DNA from: Salipaludibacillus sp047795645
Lineage (GTDB): Bacteria; Bacillota; Bacilli; Bacillales; Salisediminibacteriaceae
Length of the DNA stretch: 64,000 nucleotides
Assembly (NCBI RefSeq): GCF_047795645.1
Contig: NZ_CP181045.1
Span: forward strand, 2,604,001 to 2,668,000
Reading direction: 5' to 3'
In this document: in pieces, positions 16,507 through 25,299 of the stretch
Layout: the number at the start of each line of letters is the position of its first letter
Numbering within the stretch: position 1 is the stretch's first letter
Notes under the pieces: model-generated
Told to the model about the DNA's origin: nothing
The model's database searches: none
Seen by the model: the letters and a program-made list of their open reading frames with translations, nothing else
Program-made: the position numbers and the translations under genes

Positions 16507-17487
16507 TTATTTAAACACTTCTTCATTTACAATCGCTTCAGGCTTGTCTCCTCTTAGAACATGAGCAATATTCCTACTAACCAACGAGGCCATTTCATGA
16601 CGTGTCTCATCACTCGCACTTCCGATGTGCGGGAGAGCAACAACATTTGAAAAACGAAGTAACGGATGATCCACGGAAATAGGTTCCTCGCGATAAACAT
16701 CCAGTCCCGCTCCGGCAATGATTTCTTCCGATAGTGCTTTAATCAAATCCTCCTCAACGACAAGGCCACCTCTAGATGCATTGATAAAAATCGCGGACGA
16801 TTTCATGCTTTGGAAAACTTCATAAGTAAATAAATCTGCTGTCTCTTCTGTTAAAGGAGCTAAACAGACGATATAATCCGAACGTTCAATTAATTCATCA
16901 AAACCAACATAACTTGCACCTAACTTCGTTTCAGCCTCTATATTACGTGAGCGATTATGATACAGAATTTCCATATCAAACCCTGTCGCTCTTTTGGCAA
17001 CGGCCGATCCGATTCTTCCCATACCAACAACACCAATTGTTTTATGATGGATATCTGTTCCCGCCAAAAGCAGTGGCGCCCAATTTTTCCAATTTCCTTG
17101 TTTGACATAGTCAACAGCTTCAACAACTCTTCTTCCCGTAGCCATAAGAAGTGCGAATGTTAAGTCTGCGGTCGTATCTGATAATACATCAGGTGTGTTA
17201 CAAACCGCGATTCCCCTTTCTGAAGCAGTTTTCACGTCAATATTATCGAAACCAACTGCTAAATTTGCTACAACCTTTAAATGGGGTGCTTGATTAAGTA
17301 ATTCTTCGTCAATTTTATCGGAAAGCATTGTGTAAAGCCCGCTCGCTATTTTTGCTTTTTCCAATAATAATTCCCTAGGTACTGGAATTTCCTCTTCTGG
17401 CCATACTTCTACTTCGGCCACAACTTTTAAAGCAACCAAACTTTCTTCTGGTACTTGTCTTGTTACGAACACAAATGGTTTTCTCAT
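16507..17487 (-). CDS. D-2-hydroxyacid dehydrogenase (glyoxylate/hydroxypyruvate reductase type)
   Basis: The 326-residue NAD(P)-dependent enzyme reduces 2-oxoacids such as glyoxylate or hydroxypyruvate. It has VANLAVGFDNIDV, the Rossmann motif GVVGMGRIGSAVAKRA (about 151-166), NASRGGLVVEEDL with the substrate-binding Arg (about 236), the catalytic-type Glu in DVYREEP (about 267) and the catalytic His in LPHIGSAS (about 286). Length is typical of the GyaR/GhrB group; the true substrate cannot be fixed from sequence. Confidence 0.9.
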   Translation of the reverse strand: MRKPFVFVTRQVPEESLVALKVVAEVEVWPEEEIPVPRELLLEKAKIASGLYTMLSDKIDEELLNQAPHLKVVANLAVGFDNIDVKTASERGIAVCNTPDVLSDTTADLTFALLMATGRRVVEAVDYVKQGNWKNWAPLLLAGTDIHHKTIGVVGMGRIGSAVAKRATGFDMEILYHNRSRNIEAETKLGASYVGFDELIERSDYIVCLAPLTEETADLFTYEVFQSMKSSAIFINASRGGLVVEEDLIKALSEEIIAGAGLDVYREEPISVDHPLLRFSNVVALPHIGSASDETRHEMASLVSRNIAHVLRGDKPEAIVNEEVFK

Positions 17488-17567
17488 CGTTTAATTAGAG
17501 CCCCTTTCACAACTAAATGTACGTCCCTACATGTACAGTATACAGCAGATATTCAAGTCAAAAATTG

Positions 17568-18611
17568 TTATTTTTTCGCTAACCAATGAGGAAAGAATTC
17601 GTTTGGTATTAAAAAGAACTTTGAAATATGGTGGAGCAATGTCTCATACTCCTCTGCCTGTGTAAAAAGGGACATCAAATCCTCCTCCATTACGGACTTT
17701 CTTCGTTCATCCACCGAACGATAATATGCTTCGATTAGGTCAAAATAATGGACAGGGAACATGATTCTTGTGACAACAAGAATAGCATCATGGTTTTTCA
17801 ATGGACGAATCATTTGATAACGATGTAAAAATCTTTCAATCCGCTTTATTTTTTGTGCAAACGGGATTGTTTCTGTACAAATATGACGAAGATATTCAGC
17901 TACGTCGCGGGAAAAATGATCATAAACAAAATCAGCTGGTACTTTATAACGGGCTACTGCTTTCTCGTCAAGTGTTATCCAACTTCCTTCGTAAAACCGA
18001 CGATGACAAATTGTATTTCCTCTTCCCTCTCGAATTGAAAAAGGGTCATTTAACTGGGTATCGACAATCATTTGAATCGCATTTTCAGTAACTGTTAAAA
18101 AATATGGAAATGTAAGTAAAAACGATTCATCCATCTCGCTTTTATAATGTTCTTGCTGTTTATGAACATACCATTTTTCAAGTTGATCTAGTCTTTTCAT
18201 CCATCGATTTTTCCATGACAGCCATGTCCCTTGCCAGACTGAAGATGTCGGCTCAAAATGTTCTCCACGCAGGTGAAATCTTGCTAAGCGTTTCCCAATC
18301 GACCTTTCCGTTTCATTCGAATTTCGGTTAATTTGCTCATCTTGAAATTGGTAAATGATCGCCTCTTGTCCATCAATAATTGTCCTCTCATGCCCTGAAG
18401 TAGATTTAAGTGGAGTAATAATATCGGGTTCTTGCTGAGTCATTAAAAATTGTGTCATTCTCTCCTGCTCTAAGATTCTTCTTTTATCTAGTGAAGCGAT
18501 ATTGCGTAATAAATAATGATTTCCGCTCCCTTTAATGATCATGTCATCGCCAATATTCAGTGCCTGTTCCAAATCAATTTGATAATGCTCATATAATTCT
18601 CTCTCTAACAC
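17568..18611 (-). CDS. yutH: YutH-type spore coat-associated protein (CotS/kinase-like fold)
   Basis: The 347-residue protein is related to the CotS/YutH group, which has a degenerate aminoglycoside-phosphotransferase-like fold and is found in spore coats. Recognisable parts are RFHLRGEHFEPTSS, GNTICHRRFYEGSWITLDE and FVYDHFSRDVAEYLRHIC. The canonical HGDxxxxN catalytic loop is replaced by ICHRRFYEGSW, so phosphotransfer is doubtful. It starts with GTG at 18611 behind AAAGGGG. The position between yutI and yutG matches B. subtilis. Confidence 0.82.
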   Translation of the reverse strand: MLERELYEHYQIDLEQALNIGDDMIIKGSGNHYLLRNIASLDKRRILEQERMTQFLMTQQEPDIITPLKSTSGHERTIIDGQEAIIYQFQDEQINRNSNETERSIGKRLARFHLRGEHFEPTSSVWQGTWLSWKNRWMKRLDQLEKWYVHKQQEHYKSEMDESFLLTFPYFLTVTENAIQMIVDTQLNDPFSIREGRGNTICHRRFYEGSWITLDEKAVARYKVPADFVYDHFSRDVAEYLRHICTETIPFAQKIKRIERFLHRYQMIRPLKNHDAILVVTRIMFPVHYFDLIEAYYRSVDERRKSVMEEDLMSLFTQAEEYETLLHHISKFFLIPNEFFPHWLAKK

Positions 18612-18745
18612 CGATTATTCGCCCCTTTCTCAGCACACTTTGCTTTAGTGTATGATTAAGATGCCCATTTTGTTCCTTCTAAGAATATCTTTATTCACCT
18701 TGAATACACTAATCAAACAAATACAAAGAGGTTGTAGGTGATGAA

Positions 18746-19234
18746 ATGAAAGGAAACAGAGGAATCGTTGAGTCAACTGCGAAACAATGGCTTTTCGACC
18801 GTGGCGTCACAATCGAAGACATTGCCCACTTAGTACTAGAACTTCAATTAGACTATTATCCTTCACTCAAATTAGAGGACTGTGTAGAAAATGTCAATCA
18901 AGTTTTGACAAAAAGAGAAGTCCATAACGCGATCTTGACTGGTATTCAACTCGATCGATTAGGTGAAAAGGGTGAATTAGATTACCCGCTCCAACAAATG
19001 GTAGAGCGCGACGAAGGTCTATATGGGATTGACGAAATAATTGCTTTATCGATTGTGAATGTTTATGGGTCAATCGGTTTCACGAATTTTGGCTATATCG
19101 ACAAACTAAAACCGGGGATTCTAAAGAAGTTAAACGACAAGGCTAACGGTTGTCACACATTTTTAGATGATATCGTTGGCGCCATTGCAGCCGCTGCATC
19201 TAGCCGCTTGGCACATACACAAGATGATTATTGA
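18746..19234 (+). CDS. pgpA: phosphatidylglycerophosphatase A-type protein (YutG/PgpA)
   Basis: The 162-residue PgpA-domain protein removes phosphate from phosphatidylglycerophosphate in phosphatidylglycerol synthesis. The first half resembles the Firmicute-specific leader (AKQWLFDRGVTIEDIAHLV). The PgpA core has GLYGIDEIIALSIVNVYGSIGFTNFGYIDK and HTFLDDIVGAIAAAASSRL with the acidic DD pair. It lacks the strongly hydrophobic helices of proteobacterial PgpA. AGGTGATGA precedes the ATG. Confidence 0.85.
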   Translation: MKGNRGIVESTAKQWLFDRGVTIEDIAHLVLELQLDYYPSLKLEDCVENVNQVLTKREVHNAILTGIQLDRLGEKGELDYPLQQMVERDEGLYGIDEIIALSIVNVYGSIGFTNFGYIDKLKPGILKKLNDKANGCHTFLDDIVGAIAAAASSRLAHTQDDY

Positions 19235-19240
19235 AAAGCA

Positions 19241-19269
19241 CAAGAGGGCCTTCTGAGAGGCCCTCTTGT
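19241..19269 (+). terminator. intrinsic terminator after pgpA
   Basis: CAAGAGGGCC-TTCTGAGA-GGCCCTCTTG is a perfect 10-bp GC-rich stem with TTTTC after it. It lies between convergent pgpA and yutF. Confidence 0.93.
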
Positions 19270-19277
19270 TTTCATCA

Positions 19278-20045
19278 CTATATTTCCCAATCGTCCAACG
19301 ATCCGATCGACCACGTTGGTTGAACTTCTTCGTTCACCAACTGGTCTTTTGATGTTACACCTGTATGTACAATAATCGTATCCATATTCGCCCGTATTCC
19401 TGCTAGGATATCGGTTTGGTAATTATCGCCAACCATTACTGTCTCATCCAAGCTCGTTCCCAATACTTCCAAAGCTTGATCGACAATAACTGATTCAGGT
19501 TTACCAATAAACGTTGGTGAAACTCCTGTAGAGACATGAACGACCGATGTCAGCGATCCATTACCAGGCAGCAACCCACGCTCTGTTGGTATGGCAACAT
19601 CCCCATTCGTTGACAAAAACGCCGCACCATTTCTTACTGCCAGACAAGCTGTCGATAATTTTTCATAACTAATACTACGATCAATCCCCATTACTACGAC
19701 ATCAACAGATTGGTCCGTTAGATGTAAACCTTGCTTTTGTAGCGATTGTTCAAGTCCTTGCTCCCCAATCATGTATACATTTGCTTTCCCAAAAGATTGA
19801 TCAATATACTGCGCTGTTGCCATGCTCGTTGTGAACACATGGCCTTCGGTAGCAGGAATATCCATTGCTACGAGTTTATCCGCTACTTCTTTTGGTGTTC
19901 TAGATGAGTTGTTTGTCACAAATAAATAAGGGATATTTTTCTCTACTAACTTTTTCACAAACCTGCTCGCTGCATCAATTTTTTCTTCGCCACGATACAT
20001 CGTACCGTCTAAATCAATTAAATAACCTTTATACTGTTTCACCAT
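19278..20045 (-). CDS. yutF: HAD-family sugar/nucleotide phosphatase (YutF, NagD-like)
   Basis: The 255-residue HAD subclass IIA phosphatase has GYLIDLDGTMYRG (nucleophile Asp about 9, acid Asp about 11), LFVTNNSSRTPKEVA (motif II), FIGKPESVIVDQALE (motif III Lys) and MVGDNYQTDILAG (motif IV). It acts on small phosphate esters in the cytoplasm. The ATG at 20045 is chosen because AAAGGA is eight bases upstream and overlaps the earlier ATG at 20054. Confidence 0.9.
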   Translation of the reverse strand: MVKQYKGYLIDLDGTMYRGEEKIDAASRFVKKLVEKNIPYLFVTNNSSRTPKEVADKLVAMDIPATEGHVFTTSMATAQYIDQSFGKANVYMIGEQGLEQSLQKQGLHLTDQSVDVVVMGIDRSISYEKLSTACLAVRNGAAFLSTNGDVAIPTERGLLPGNGSLTSVVHVSTGVSPTFIGKPESVIVDQALEVLGTSLDETVMVGDNYQTDILAGIRANMDTIIVHTGVTSKDQLVNEEVQPTWSIGSLDDWEI

Positions 20046-20087
20046 TATCCGCATCCTTTTTAAGTTTAGTCCGTTTCAATGAAATTT

Positions 20088-20117
20088 AAAAAAAGAAGTC
20101 ACCCACGAGGAGTGACG
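20088..20117 (-). terminator. probable terminator of the SufR-like gene
   Basis: GTCAC-TCCTCGTGG-GTGAC with a T-rich tail on the minus strand lies just past the regulator's stop codon. The stem is short. Confidence 0.6.
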
Positions 20118-20121
20118 AAAG

Positions 20122-20760
20122 TTAGTGCTCAGATTTCTCAATTTTATAATAGCAATGTTGCTCTTGTCCAGTTGACATGCACATTTGACACTTAACATTG
20201 TTCGTTTCTAATAAGTCTTTGAAAAGTTGGATTTCTGCCTCACATACGACTGGAAATTCTTTTGCTACTTCCGCAATTGGACAATTATATTCTTTAAAAA
20301 TATAACTACCATCTGCCTCTTTAGTCACTTCTGCCATGTAACCAAGTTCATTCTGAATTTTTTCCATTTCATAAACTCGACTATCAAAATCCTTTAATAA
20401 CATTCTTTTTTCAAAACGAAGTCTTAATCTTTCTTTTCGTTGCTCAAACAGTACTTTCACTTTCAATAAACCTTCATCTTCCTGAATCGACGTCAACAAA
20501 TCAATTACCAATTCTCGGTAATTTCTCGGAAACATTTCCTGTCCACCTGCTGATAACTGATACACATTTGTCGGTCGCCCCATCGCTTGCCTCTGCAGTG
20601 TCGTCTCAACAACATGATCTCTTTCTAGCGTGTTCAAATGTCTTCTGACAGCCATTTCTGTAATTAATAACTCACGAGCAATCGTTGATACTGTCATCTG
20701 CTTTTTCACTTTCAATAAGCTTAAAATTTGATCTCTTGTTGAGGTGGTTTTTATCGCCAT
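20122..20760 (-). CDS. SufR-like DeoR/ArsR-type helix-turn-helix regulator with C-terminal cysteines
   Basis: The 212-residue regulator has an N-terminal winged helix (about 8-65; LLITEMAVRRHLNTLERDHVV is the recognition region) and a C-terminal domain with five cysteines in EYNCPIAEVAKEFPVVC, VKCQMCM and EQHC. The first pair is 12 residues apart, as in the Fe-S binding SufR repressors. This suggests it senses Fe-S status and may control suf, 20 kb away, or lipA and other local genes. No SufR-type inverted repeat was found by eye upstream of sufC. RBS AAGGTGAGG precedes the ATG. Confidence 0.75.
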   Translation of the reverse strand: MAIKTTSTRDQILSLLKVKKQMTVSTIARELLITEMAVRRHLNTLERDHVVETTLQRQAMGRPTNVYQLSAGGQEMFPRNYRELVIDLLTSIQEDEGLLKVKVLFEQRKERLRLRFEKRMLLKDFDSRVYEMEKIQNELGYMAEVTKEADGSYIFKEYNCPIAEVAKEFPVVCEAEIQLFKDLLETNNVKCQMCMSTGQEQHCYYKIEKSEH

Positions 20761-20895
20761 ATCCTCACCTTCCTTCTCTTCTATTCTATCGAAGGATTAC
20801 ACAACAGTAAATTTTATATATAGAAAGTTTATAAATTTGTCTTATATCCGTTCATCATTTGTTCACTTATTCACAATGTAGTGAGTTTCACTAGT

Positions 20896-21342
20896 TTATT
20901 CGTTTTTGGGGAGAAATGCAGAGACCGGTCCTAATTCATTTTCAAGGTACAGCCGAATTTTCCCCGAAAAGTTATGTAGAGTGTTCGATTCTCTTTTAAA
21001 TGCATCGAATAAGTCAGCAATATTCACATCAATATAATTCTGCATAAGCTCTTTTCTCCAAGGAAGTAAGGCTTCAAATGCTTTTCCATCTTCTTTAGAA
21101 ACTACTTTCTCATCGACAAGGATGTGTACAATATCTTCATAACTACCTGGGTCTCTCATAATAAATCCATCAATCATTTGATTTCCAACATCCATCATAA
21201 CCTCGATCATCATTTGACACATTCTTTCAACGGCTTTCTCTGTTTCAAAACTCCGCGGGACTTCTGTCTTAGAGAACTCAGATATCAACTTGTCAAAATA
21301 CGTCAATCTTTTATCAATTAATTTACTGTCTACAAAATACAT
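20896..21342 (-). CDS. yutE: YutE, DUF86/HepT-like protein
   Basis: The 148-residue helical protein of the DUF86 (HepT-like) family has FETEKAVERMCQMMIEVMMDVGNQMI and a C-terminal DIFDAF-like stretch. HepT toxins carry an RxxxxxY (RX4-6HY) ribonuclease motif; here I see no clear RxxxxHY, so activity is doubtful. No adjacent MntA-type nucleotidyltransferase antitoxin is present. Position matches B. subtilis yutE. Confidence 0.8.
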   Translation of the reverse strand: MYFVDSKLIDKRLTYFDKLISEFSKTEVPRSFETEKAVERMCQMMIEVMMDVGNQMIDGFIMRDPGSYEDIVHILVDEKVVSKEDGKAFEALLPWRKELMQNYIDVNIADLFDAFKRESNTLHNFSGKIRLYLENELGPVSAFLPKNE

Positions 21343-21522
21343 CTTTCCATCTCCTTTAAAAAAGTAATTAGTATAACATATTGAAAACGTTCTCCACTAA
21401 ATATGTGTAGTATTTTCAAAAAAACTGTTTATTTAGTATGTATTATTTGTTATTATGATGAAGGATTTAGTCGAATCTTTCTTTATTATAACCTGAAATA
21501 GATGAATATAGGAGGAATTATT

Positions 21523-22500
21523 GTGGATAGAGAATTAGCGATGGAAATTGTACGTGTAACTGAGGCCGCTTCACTCGCTTCATCTCAATGGATGGGCAGA
21601 GGATTAAAAAATGAAGCAGACGATGCGGCAACGACAGCAATGAGAAATATGTTTGATTCCGTTCATATGAGAGGAAAAGTTGTTATTGGTGAAGGAGAGT
21701 TGGACGAAGCACCAATGCTATATATTGGAGAAGAGTTAGGTTCAGGCAACGGCCCGGAAGTTGACATTGCCGTAGATCCACTTGAAGGGACTAATATCGT
21801 TGCCAAAGGTCATCCTAATGCCATGGCCGTCATTGCAATTGCGGACAAAGGTACCTTACTTCACGCTCCGGATATGTACATGGAAAAACTGGTTGTTGGC
21901 GTTGAATCCGCTGGGCTAGTTCGTTTAACCGATCCGATTGAAAAAACAATTGACATTGTCGCCAAAATGAATAACAAGCGAGTAAGGGATCTGACAGTCA
22001 TTATTCAAGAGCGCGAACGTCACAATGAATTAGTTGGACGTATCCAAAAGAAGGGTGCTCGTGTTAAACTGTTTGGAGAAAACGATGTGGGAGCATCCAT
22101 TGCGGCTGCAATTCCACGATCAGGTATTGACTTATTTGTTGGAACTGGTGGAGCACCAGAAGGAGTGATTGCTGCTGCAGCAATCAAATCTCTTGGCGGT
22201 GATATGCAAGCACGCCTCCTTCCATCAAACGATGAAGAGTTTCAACGGTGTATCGGAATGGGACTTGAAGACCCCTCTATGCTCTTAACGTTAAACGACC
22301 TCGTTAAGAGCGATGATGCGATATTTGCAGCTACTGGCGTGACCTCAGGTGAACTGCTGGAGGGTGTCCGCTTCTTAGGTGGAGATCTAGTTGAAACAGA
22401 CAGCATTGTCATGCGTGCAAAAACTGGGACCGTTCGATACATCAAAGCTCATCATCGATTAAATAGGAAGCCACATTTAGTCATGCCTGAAAATACGTAA
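21523..22500 (+). CDS. glpX: class II fructose-1,6-bisphosphatase, GlpX family
   Basis: The 325-residue enzyme dephosphorylates fructose-1,6-bisphosphate in gluconeogenesis (related members also take sedoheptulose-1,7-bisphosphate). The metal site segments are GEGELDEAPMLYIGEELG and VDIAVDPLEGTNIVAKG, with GTGGAPEGVIAAAA binding the sugar phosphate. GTG at 21523 is the start, with ATAGGAGGA directly upstream; the ATG at 21502 lies before that site. It probably forms a two-gene unit with the DUF3055 gene 23 bases downstream. Confidence 0.93.
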   Translation: MDRELAMEIVRVTEAASLASSQWMGRGLKNEADDAATTAMRNMFDSVHMRGKVVIGEGELDEAPMLYIGEELGSGNGPEVDIAVDPLEGTNIVAKGHPNAMAVIAIADKGTLLHAPDMYMEKLVVGVESAGLVRLTDPIEKTIDIVAKMNNKRVRDLTVIIQERERHNELVGRIQKKGARVKLFGENDVGASIAAAIPRSGIDLFVGTGGAPEGVIAAAAIKSLGGDMQARLLPSNDEEFQRCIGMGLEDPSMLLTLNDLVKSDDAIFAATGVTSGELLEGVRFLGGDLVETDSIVMRAKTGTVRYIKAHHRLNRKPHLVMPENT

Positions 22501-22523
22501 CCAAACTAAGGGAGAGATTCAGG

Positions 22524-22790
22524 ATGAGTGAACGTTTTTTTCTATACGATGAAGCAGAAGATACGAAAACGAGATTCGTCAGTTTCATGGGCGAAAACCA
22601 ACGATTTGATTTGGCTATAACTTCCACAAATCGGTATTATGGAAAGAAGCTTGTTCTTAATATGCAATCAAGCCGTTATGCAATAATTGGCTCCGATGAT
22701 TTGGAAGAAGAAGGTTATATAGAATCTGTCTTTCAATTAAATGATGAAGATGGCACGGAGCTTCGTGAATTTTTATATGAAGTCATCTAA
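22524..22790 (+). CDS. DUF3055 family small protein
   Basis: The 88-residue acidic protein opens MSERFFLYDEAEDTKTRFVSF and ends EDGTELREFLYEVI; I recognise it as DUF3055, found in bacilli, function unknown. It follows glpX with GGGAGAG before the ATG and precedes a terminator, so it is co-transcribed with glpX. Confidence 0.8.
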   Translation: MSERFFLYDEAEDTKTRFVSFMGENQRFDLAITSTNRYYGKKLVLNMQSSRYAIIGSDDLEEEGYIESVFQLNDEDGTELREFLYEVI

Positions 22791-22818
22791 TTTTTAATGC
22801 CTGCTGGAAACTTAGGGG

Positions 22819-22848
22819 ACCTGACTTGAATTTTTAAGTCAGGTTTTT
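22819..22848 (+). terminator. intrinsic terminator after DUF3055 gene
   Basis: ACCTGACTT-N8-AAGTCAGGT is followed by TTTTTTGG. Confidence 0.92.
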
Positions 22849-22866
22849 TGGTTTTTTGACGCTGGC

Positions 22867-22936
22867 TTGTGACCCAAAGAGAGCTGATTCTGGAAACTTG
22901 GGGCACAAGACGATGCCGCTCGTGACCTATAGCGAG
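22867..22936 (+). repeat. 53-bp palindromic repeat family, short divergent copy
   Basis: TTGTGACCC at 22867 and the matching TCGTGACC at 22920 are exactly 53 bases apart, with GGGGCACAAG at the expected place in between. The linker (AGAGAGCTGATTCTGGAAAC) is the reverse complement of the linker type seen at 11.4 kb, so this copy is inverted. It follows the terminator directly. Confidence 0.75.
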
Positions 22937-23030
22937 CTGATTTCGATCCCATATCATGCTCTAGCTCAATCGCTTGTTAGCCATCCTTACTAAATCACTT
23001 CATTATTTCAGCTAAAATCGGCACTTATAA

Positions 23031-23068
23031 CAAAAAACACCTCCAACTCACAAAAGTGAACGGAGGTG
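23031..23068 (-). terminator. intrinsic terminator of yutD
   Basis: CACCTCC and GGAGGTG pair round an inner TTCACTTTTGTGA hairpin, with a six-T tail on the minus strand. Confidence 0.85.
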
Positions 23069-23077
23069 GTCTTCTAT

Positions 23078-23377
23078 TTATTTCTCTTCAACTTCTGCAG
23101 CGCCTTCTTTTACTTTCTTAATAACAAAATACGCGCAACCAAAATTACAATACTCATATAAATACTCTGTTAAAAAGTTAATTTTTGCATCTGCAGCTGA
23201 CTTGCGGTTTGTTTCTTCAAAAAAACCTTTTAACCGGAGCTGTTCATAACCCCAATCGCCAACAATATAATCGTATTTATTCAGTACATCACTGTATCTC
23301 TCTTTAAAAGCTTCTTCGGACCAACCATCCCGAACTTCTTTTACTAATTCATACGAATGACCTTGAATAGTCACCAT
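23078..23377 (-). CDS. yutD: YutD-like domain protein
   Basis: The 99-residue protein carries the YutD domain: ELVKEVRDGWSEEAFKERYSDVLNKYDYIVGDWGYEQLRLKGF and YLYEYCNFGCAYFVIKK. Function is unknown; the two Cys in CNFGC are conserved in the versions I remember. It is a single-gene unit with its own terminator, in the B. subtilis order. Confidence 0.88.
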   Translation of the reverse strand: MVTIQGHSYELVKEVRDGWSEEAFKERYSDVLNKYDYIVGDWGYEQLRLKGFFEETNRKSAADAKINFLTEYLYEYCNFGCAYFVIKKVKEGAAEVEEK

Positions 23378-23518
23378 TTAACACACCTACCTTTGCTACT
23401 TTCTATGTTGCCTTAATTTGATTAAAATTTCAATGCTAACTTCTATTTACCTGTCCATCATTTACCACTTCAAGTTAATCTACAATTGCACATCCTAGAA
23501 GTAAGGAGGTGTAATTGT

Positions 23519-24145
23519 ATGAAAAATAAAACAAAAAAGTTAGCTCTTGTCCCGATTCTTCTTCTTTCACTCTCTCTCCCAGCCTGCGGGAATACCGACG
23601 ATACAGGTGGAGGACAAGCTTTCGACTTTATGCGCGGATTAAAACGGGATGATAACACTCCGGCAATTAACAAAGAAGAAGTGGCAAACTCGAGACACTA
23701 CACGCAATTTGGCTTTCAACGTAACACGAAAAATTCTGCAAAACAAGATGGTGATATTCCGGGATACTCTGTCTACGACCGTAGCCTTCTTGCTGAAAGC
23801 ATTAGTGAAATGGCTGCCGTTTTGCGTGAAGTAAATGATGTTGGGGTTCTAGTTACTGATCAACACGTACTCATTGCATATGACAGTGCTTCACCTGACC
23901 GTGAAGCTGTAGCTGATCAAGTAAAGCAAACCGCGATGTCTGTTGTTCCAATGTACTACGATGTTTATGTAGCTGATGACATAACCCTCATGGACGAGAT
24001 TGAACGCTTCAAAGGAAGGTCTTCAAAAGAAACAACTCATGCAAAAGCATTGCAACAAACGATTGATATAATGAAAGAATACCCTCAAGGGACTTCAGCA
24101 GATAACGACACACACAATCAGTCACCAAATATGCAGAACAATTAA
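23519..24145 (+). CDS. yutC: YhcN/YlaJ-family sporulation lipoprotein (YutC position)
   Basis: The 208-residue lipoprotein has a signal peptide to Cys23 in LSLPACGN, a short linker and a YhcN/YlaJ-like domain (SISEMAAVLREVNDVGVLVTDQHVLIAYD...MSVVPMYYDVYVADD). Members are spore membrane or cortex lipoproteins. The ATG at 23519 is chosen for the strong AAGGAGGTG; the longer frame from 23486 would add a non-signal leader. Gene order supports the yutC label. Confidence 0.82.
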   Translation: MKNKTKKLALVPILLLSLSLPACGNTDDTGGGQAFDFMRGLKRDDNTPAINKEEVANSRHYTQFGFQRNTKNSAKQDGDIPGYSVYDRSLLAESISEMAAVLREVNDVGVLVTDQHVLIAYDSASPDREAVADQVKQTAMSVVPMYYDVYVADDITLMDEIERFKGRSSKETTHAKALQQTIDIMKEYPQGTSADNDTHNQSPNMQNN

Positions 24146-24180
24146 GGGTACGTATATTTTCTCAAGAAATGATAATAAAG

Positions 24181-24218
24181 AAAAATCGTCACTAACTTTT
24201 AAAGTAGTGACGATTTTT
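24181..24218. terminator. bidirectional terminator between yutC and lipA
   Basis: AAAATCGTCACTA-N10-TAGTGACGATTTTT forms a 13-bp perfect stem with A and T runs on both sides. Confidence 0.93.
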
Positions 24219-24223
24219 ATAGT

Positions 24224-25120
24224 TTAATTCATAATTGCTGCATTTTTTTGTGCTGCATCTACTTGTTCATCCGCATGATAGGAAGATCTTACTAAAGGAC
24301 CGGATTCGCAATGTTTGAATCCCTTTGTCATTGCTATTTCTTTCAACTCAGCAAATTCTTCTGGAGTCCAATATTTTTGAATTTTCAAATGAGATTTTGT
24401 CGGCTGAAGATATTGACCTAATGTCAAAATATCAACGTCTACCGAACGTAAATCGTCCATCGTCTCAATGATTTCTTCTTTCGTTTCACCTAATCCGAGC
24501 ATGAGACTTGTTTTAGTCGGAATTTTAGGTTTCATTGCTTTTGCTCTACTCAGTACTTCTAATGTCCTTTCGTACGTTGCTCGTGCTCGAACTGTTGGAG
24601 TAAGTCTACGAACCGTTTCAACGTTATAGTTAAAAATATTTGGATTAGCATCAATCAGATTTTTCAAGTTCTCTTCTTTACCACCCATGTCTGATGGAAG
24701 AACTTCAACGGAAGTGAACGGACTTTGTCGACGAATCGCTCGCACGGTTTCCGCAAATACTTTTGATCCACCGTCTTTTAGATCATCTCTAGCAACTGCT
24801 GTAATTACCACGTGTTTTAAACCCATTAGCTTTACTGACTCCGCTACTCTTTCAGGCTCTTGCTCGTCCAATTCTGTTGGCAGCCCTGTCTTCACGGCAC
24901 AAAAACGACACGCACGAGTACAAATATCACCTAGAATCATGAACGTCGCAGTTTTTCTTTCAGCCCAACACTCATGAATATTGGGACATTTCGCTTCTTC
25001 ACACACTGTATGTAAATTTTTCTCTCTCATTAGCTTCTTCAAGCCTTTATATGAGTCATTCGTATTAAGTTTGATTTTTAACCATTCAGGTTTACGGACA
25101 TGCTCTTCTTTTTTAGCCAT
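24224..25120 (-). CDS. lipA: lipoyl synthase LipA
   Basis: The 298-residue radical SAM enzyme inserts two sulfur atoms into protein-bound octanoyl groups. It shows the auxiliary-cluster motif CEEAKCPNIHEC (about 37-48), the radical-SAM motif CTRACRFC (about 64-71), and the C-terminal RSSYHA Ser ligand (about 276-281). ATG at 25120 is preferred (AAAGGAG ten bases upstream) over GTG at 25129. Its substrates would include GcvH encoded at 49.3 kb; two Fe-S clusters link it to the SUF system. Confidence 0.95.
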   Translation of the reverse strand: MAKKEEHVRKPEWLKIKLNTNDSYKGLKKLMREKNLHTVCEEAKCPNIHECWAERKTATFMILGDICTRACRFCAVKTGLPTELDEQEPERVAESVKLMGLKHVVITAVARDDLKDGGSKVFAETVRAIRRQSPFTSVEVLPSDMGGKEENLKNLIDANPNIFNYNVETVRRLTPTVRARATYERTLEVLSRAKAMKPKIPTKTSLMLGLGETKEEIIETMDDLRSVDVDILTLGQYLQPTKSHLKIQKYWTPEEFAELKEIAMTKGFKHCESGPLVRSSYHADEQVDAAQKNAAIMN

Positions 25121-25299
25121 CGTCCTCACACTCCTTTGTTCTTTTTACTAACATGAGACTTCCTACGATTTTTTTCACAATATTAACTTTAACACGATAT
25201 TGTAAAGATAACAAAGAACTTAGTTCCTAAATCTAAGCGTATGAAAACAAGTTATTTGTCAAAGTATAAAAGAAATGTTTGTTAAAGGAGATGCACATC

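Noticed and set aside
20896..21342. HepT-MntA toxin-antitoxin pair
   Set aside because: YutE is HepT-like in fold, but no nucleotidyltransferase partner gene lies beside it and the catalytic R...HY motif is not evident.
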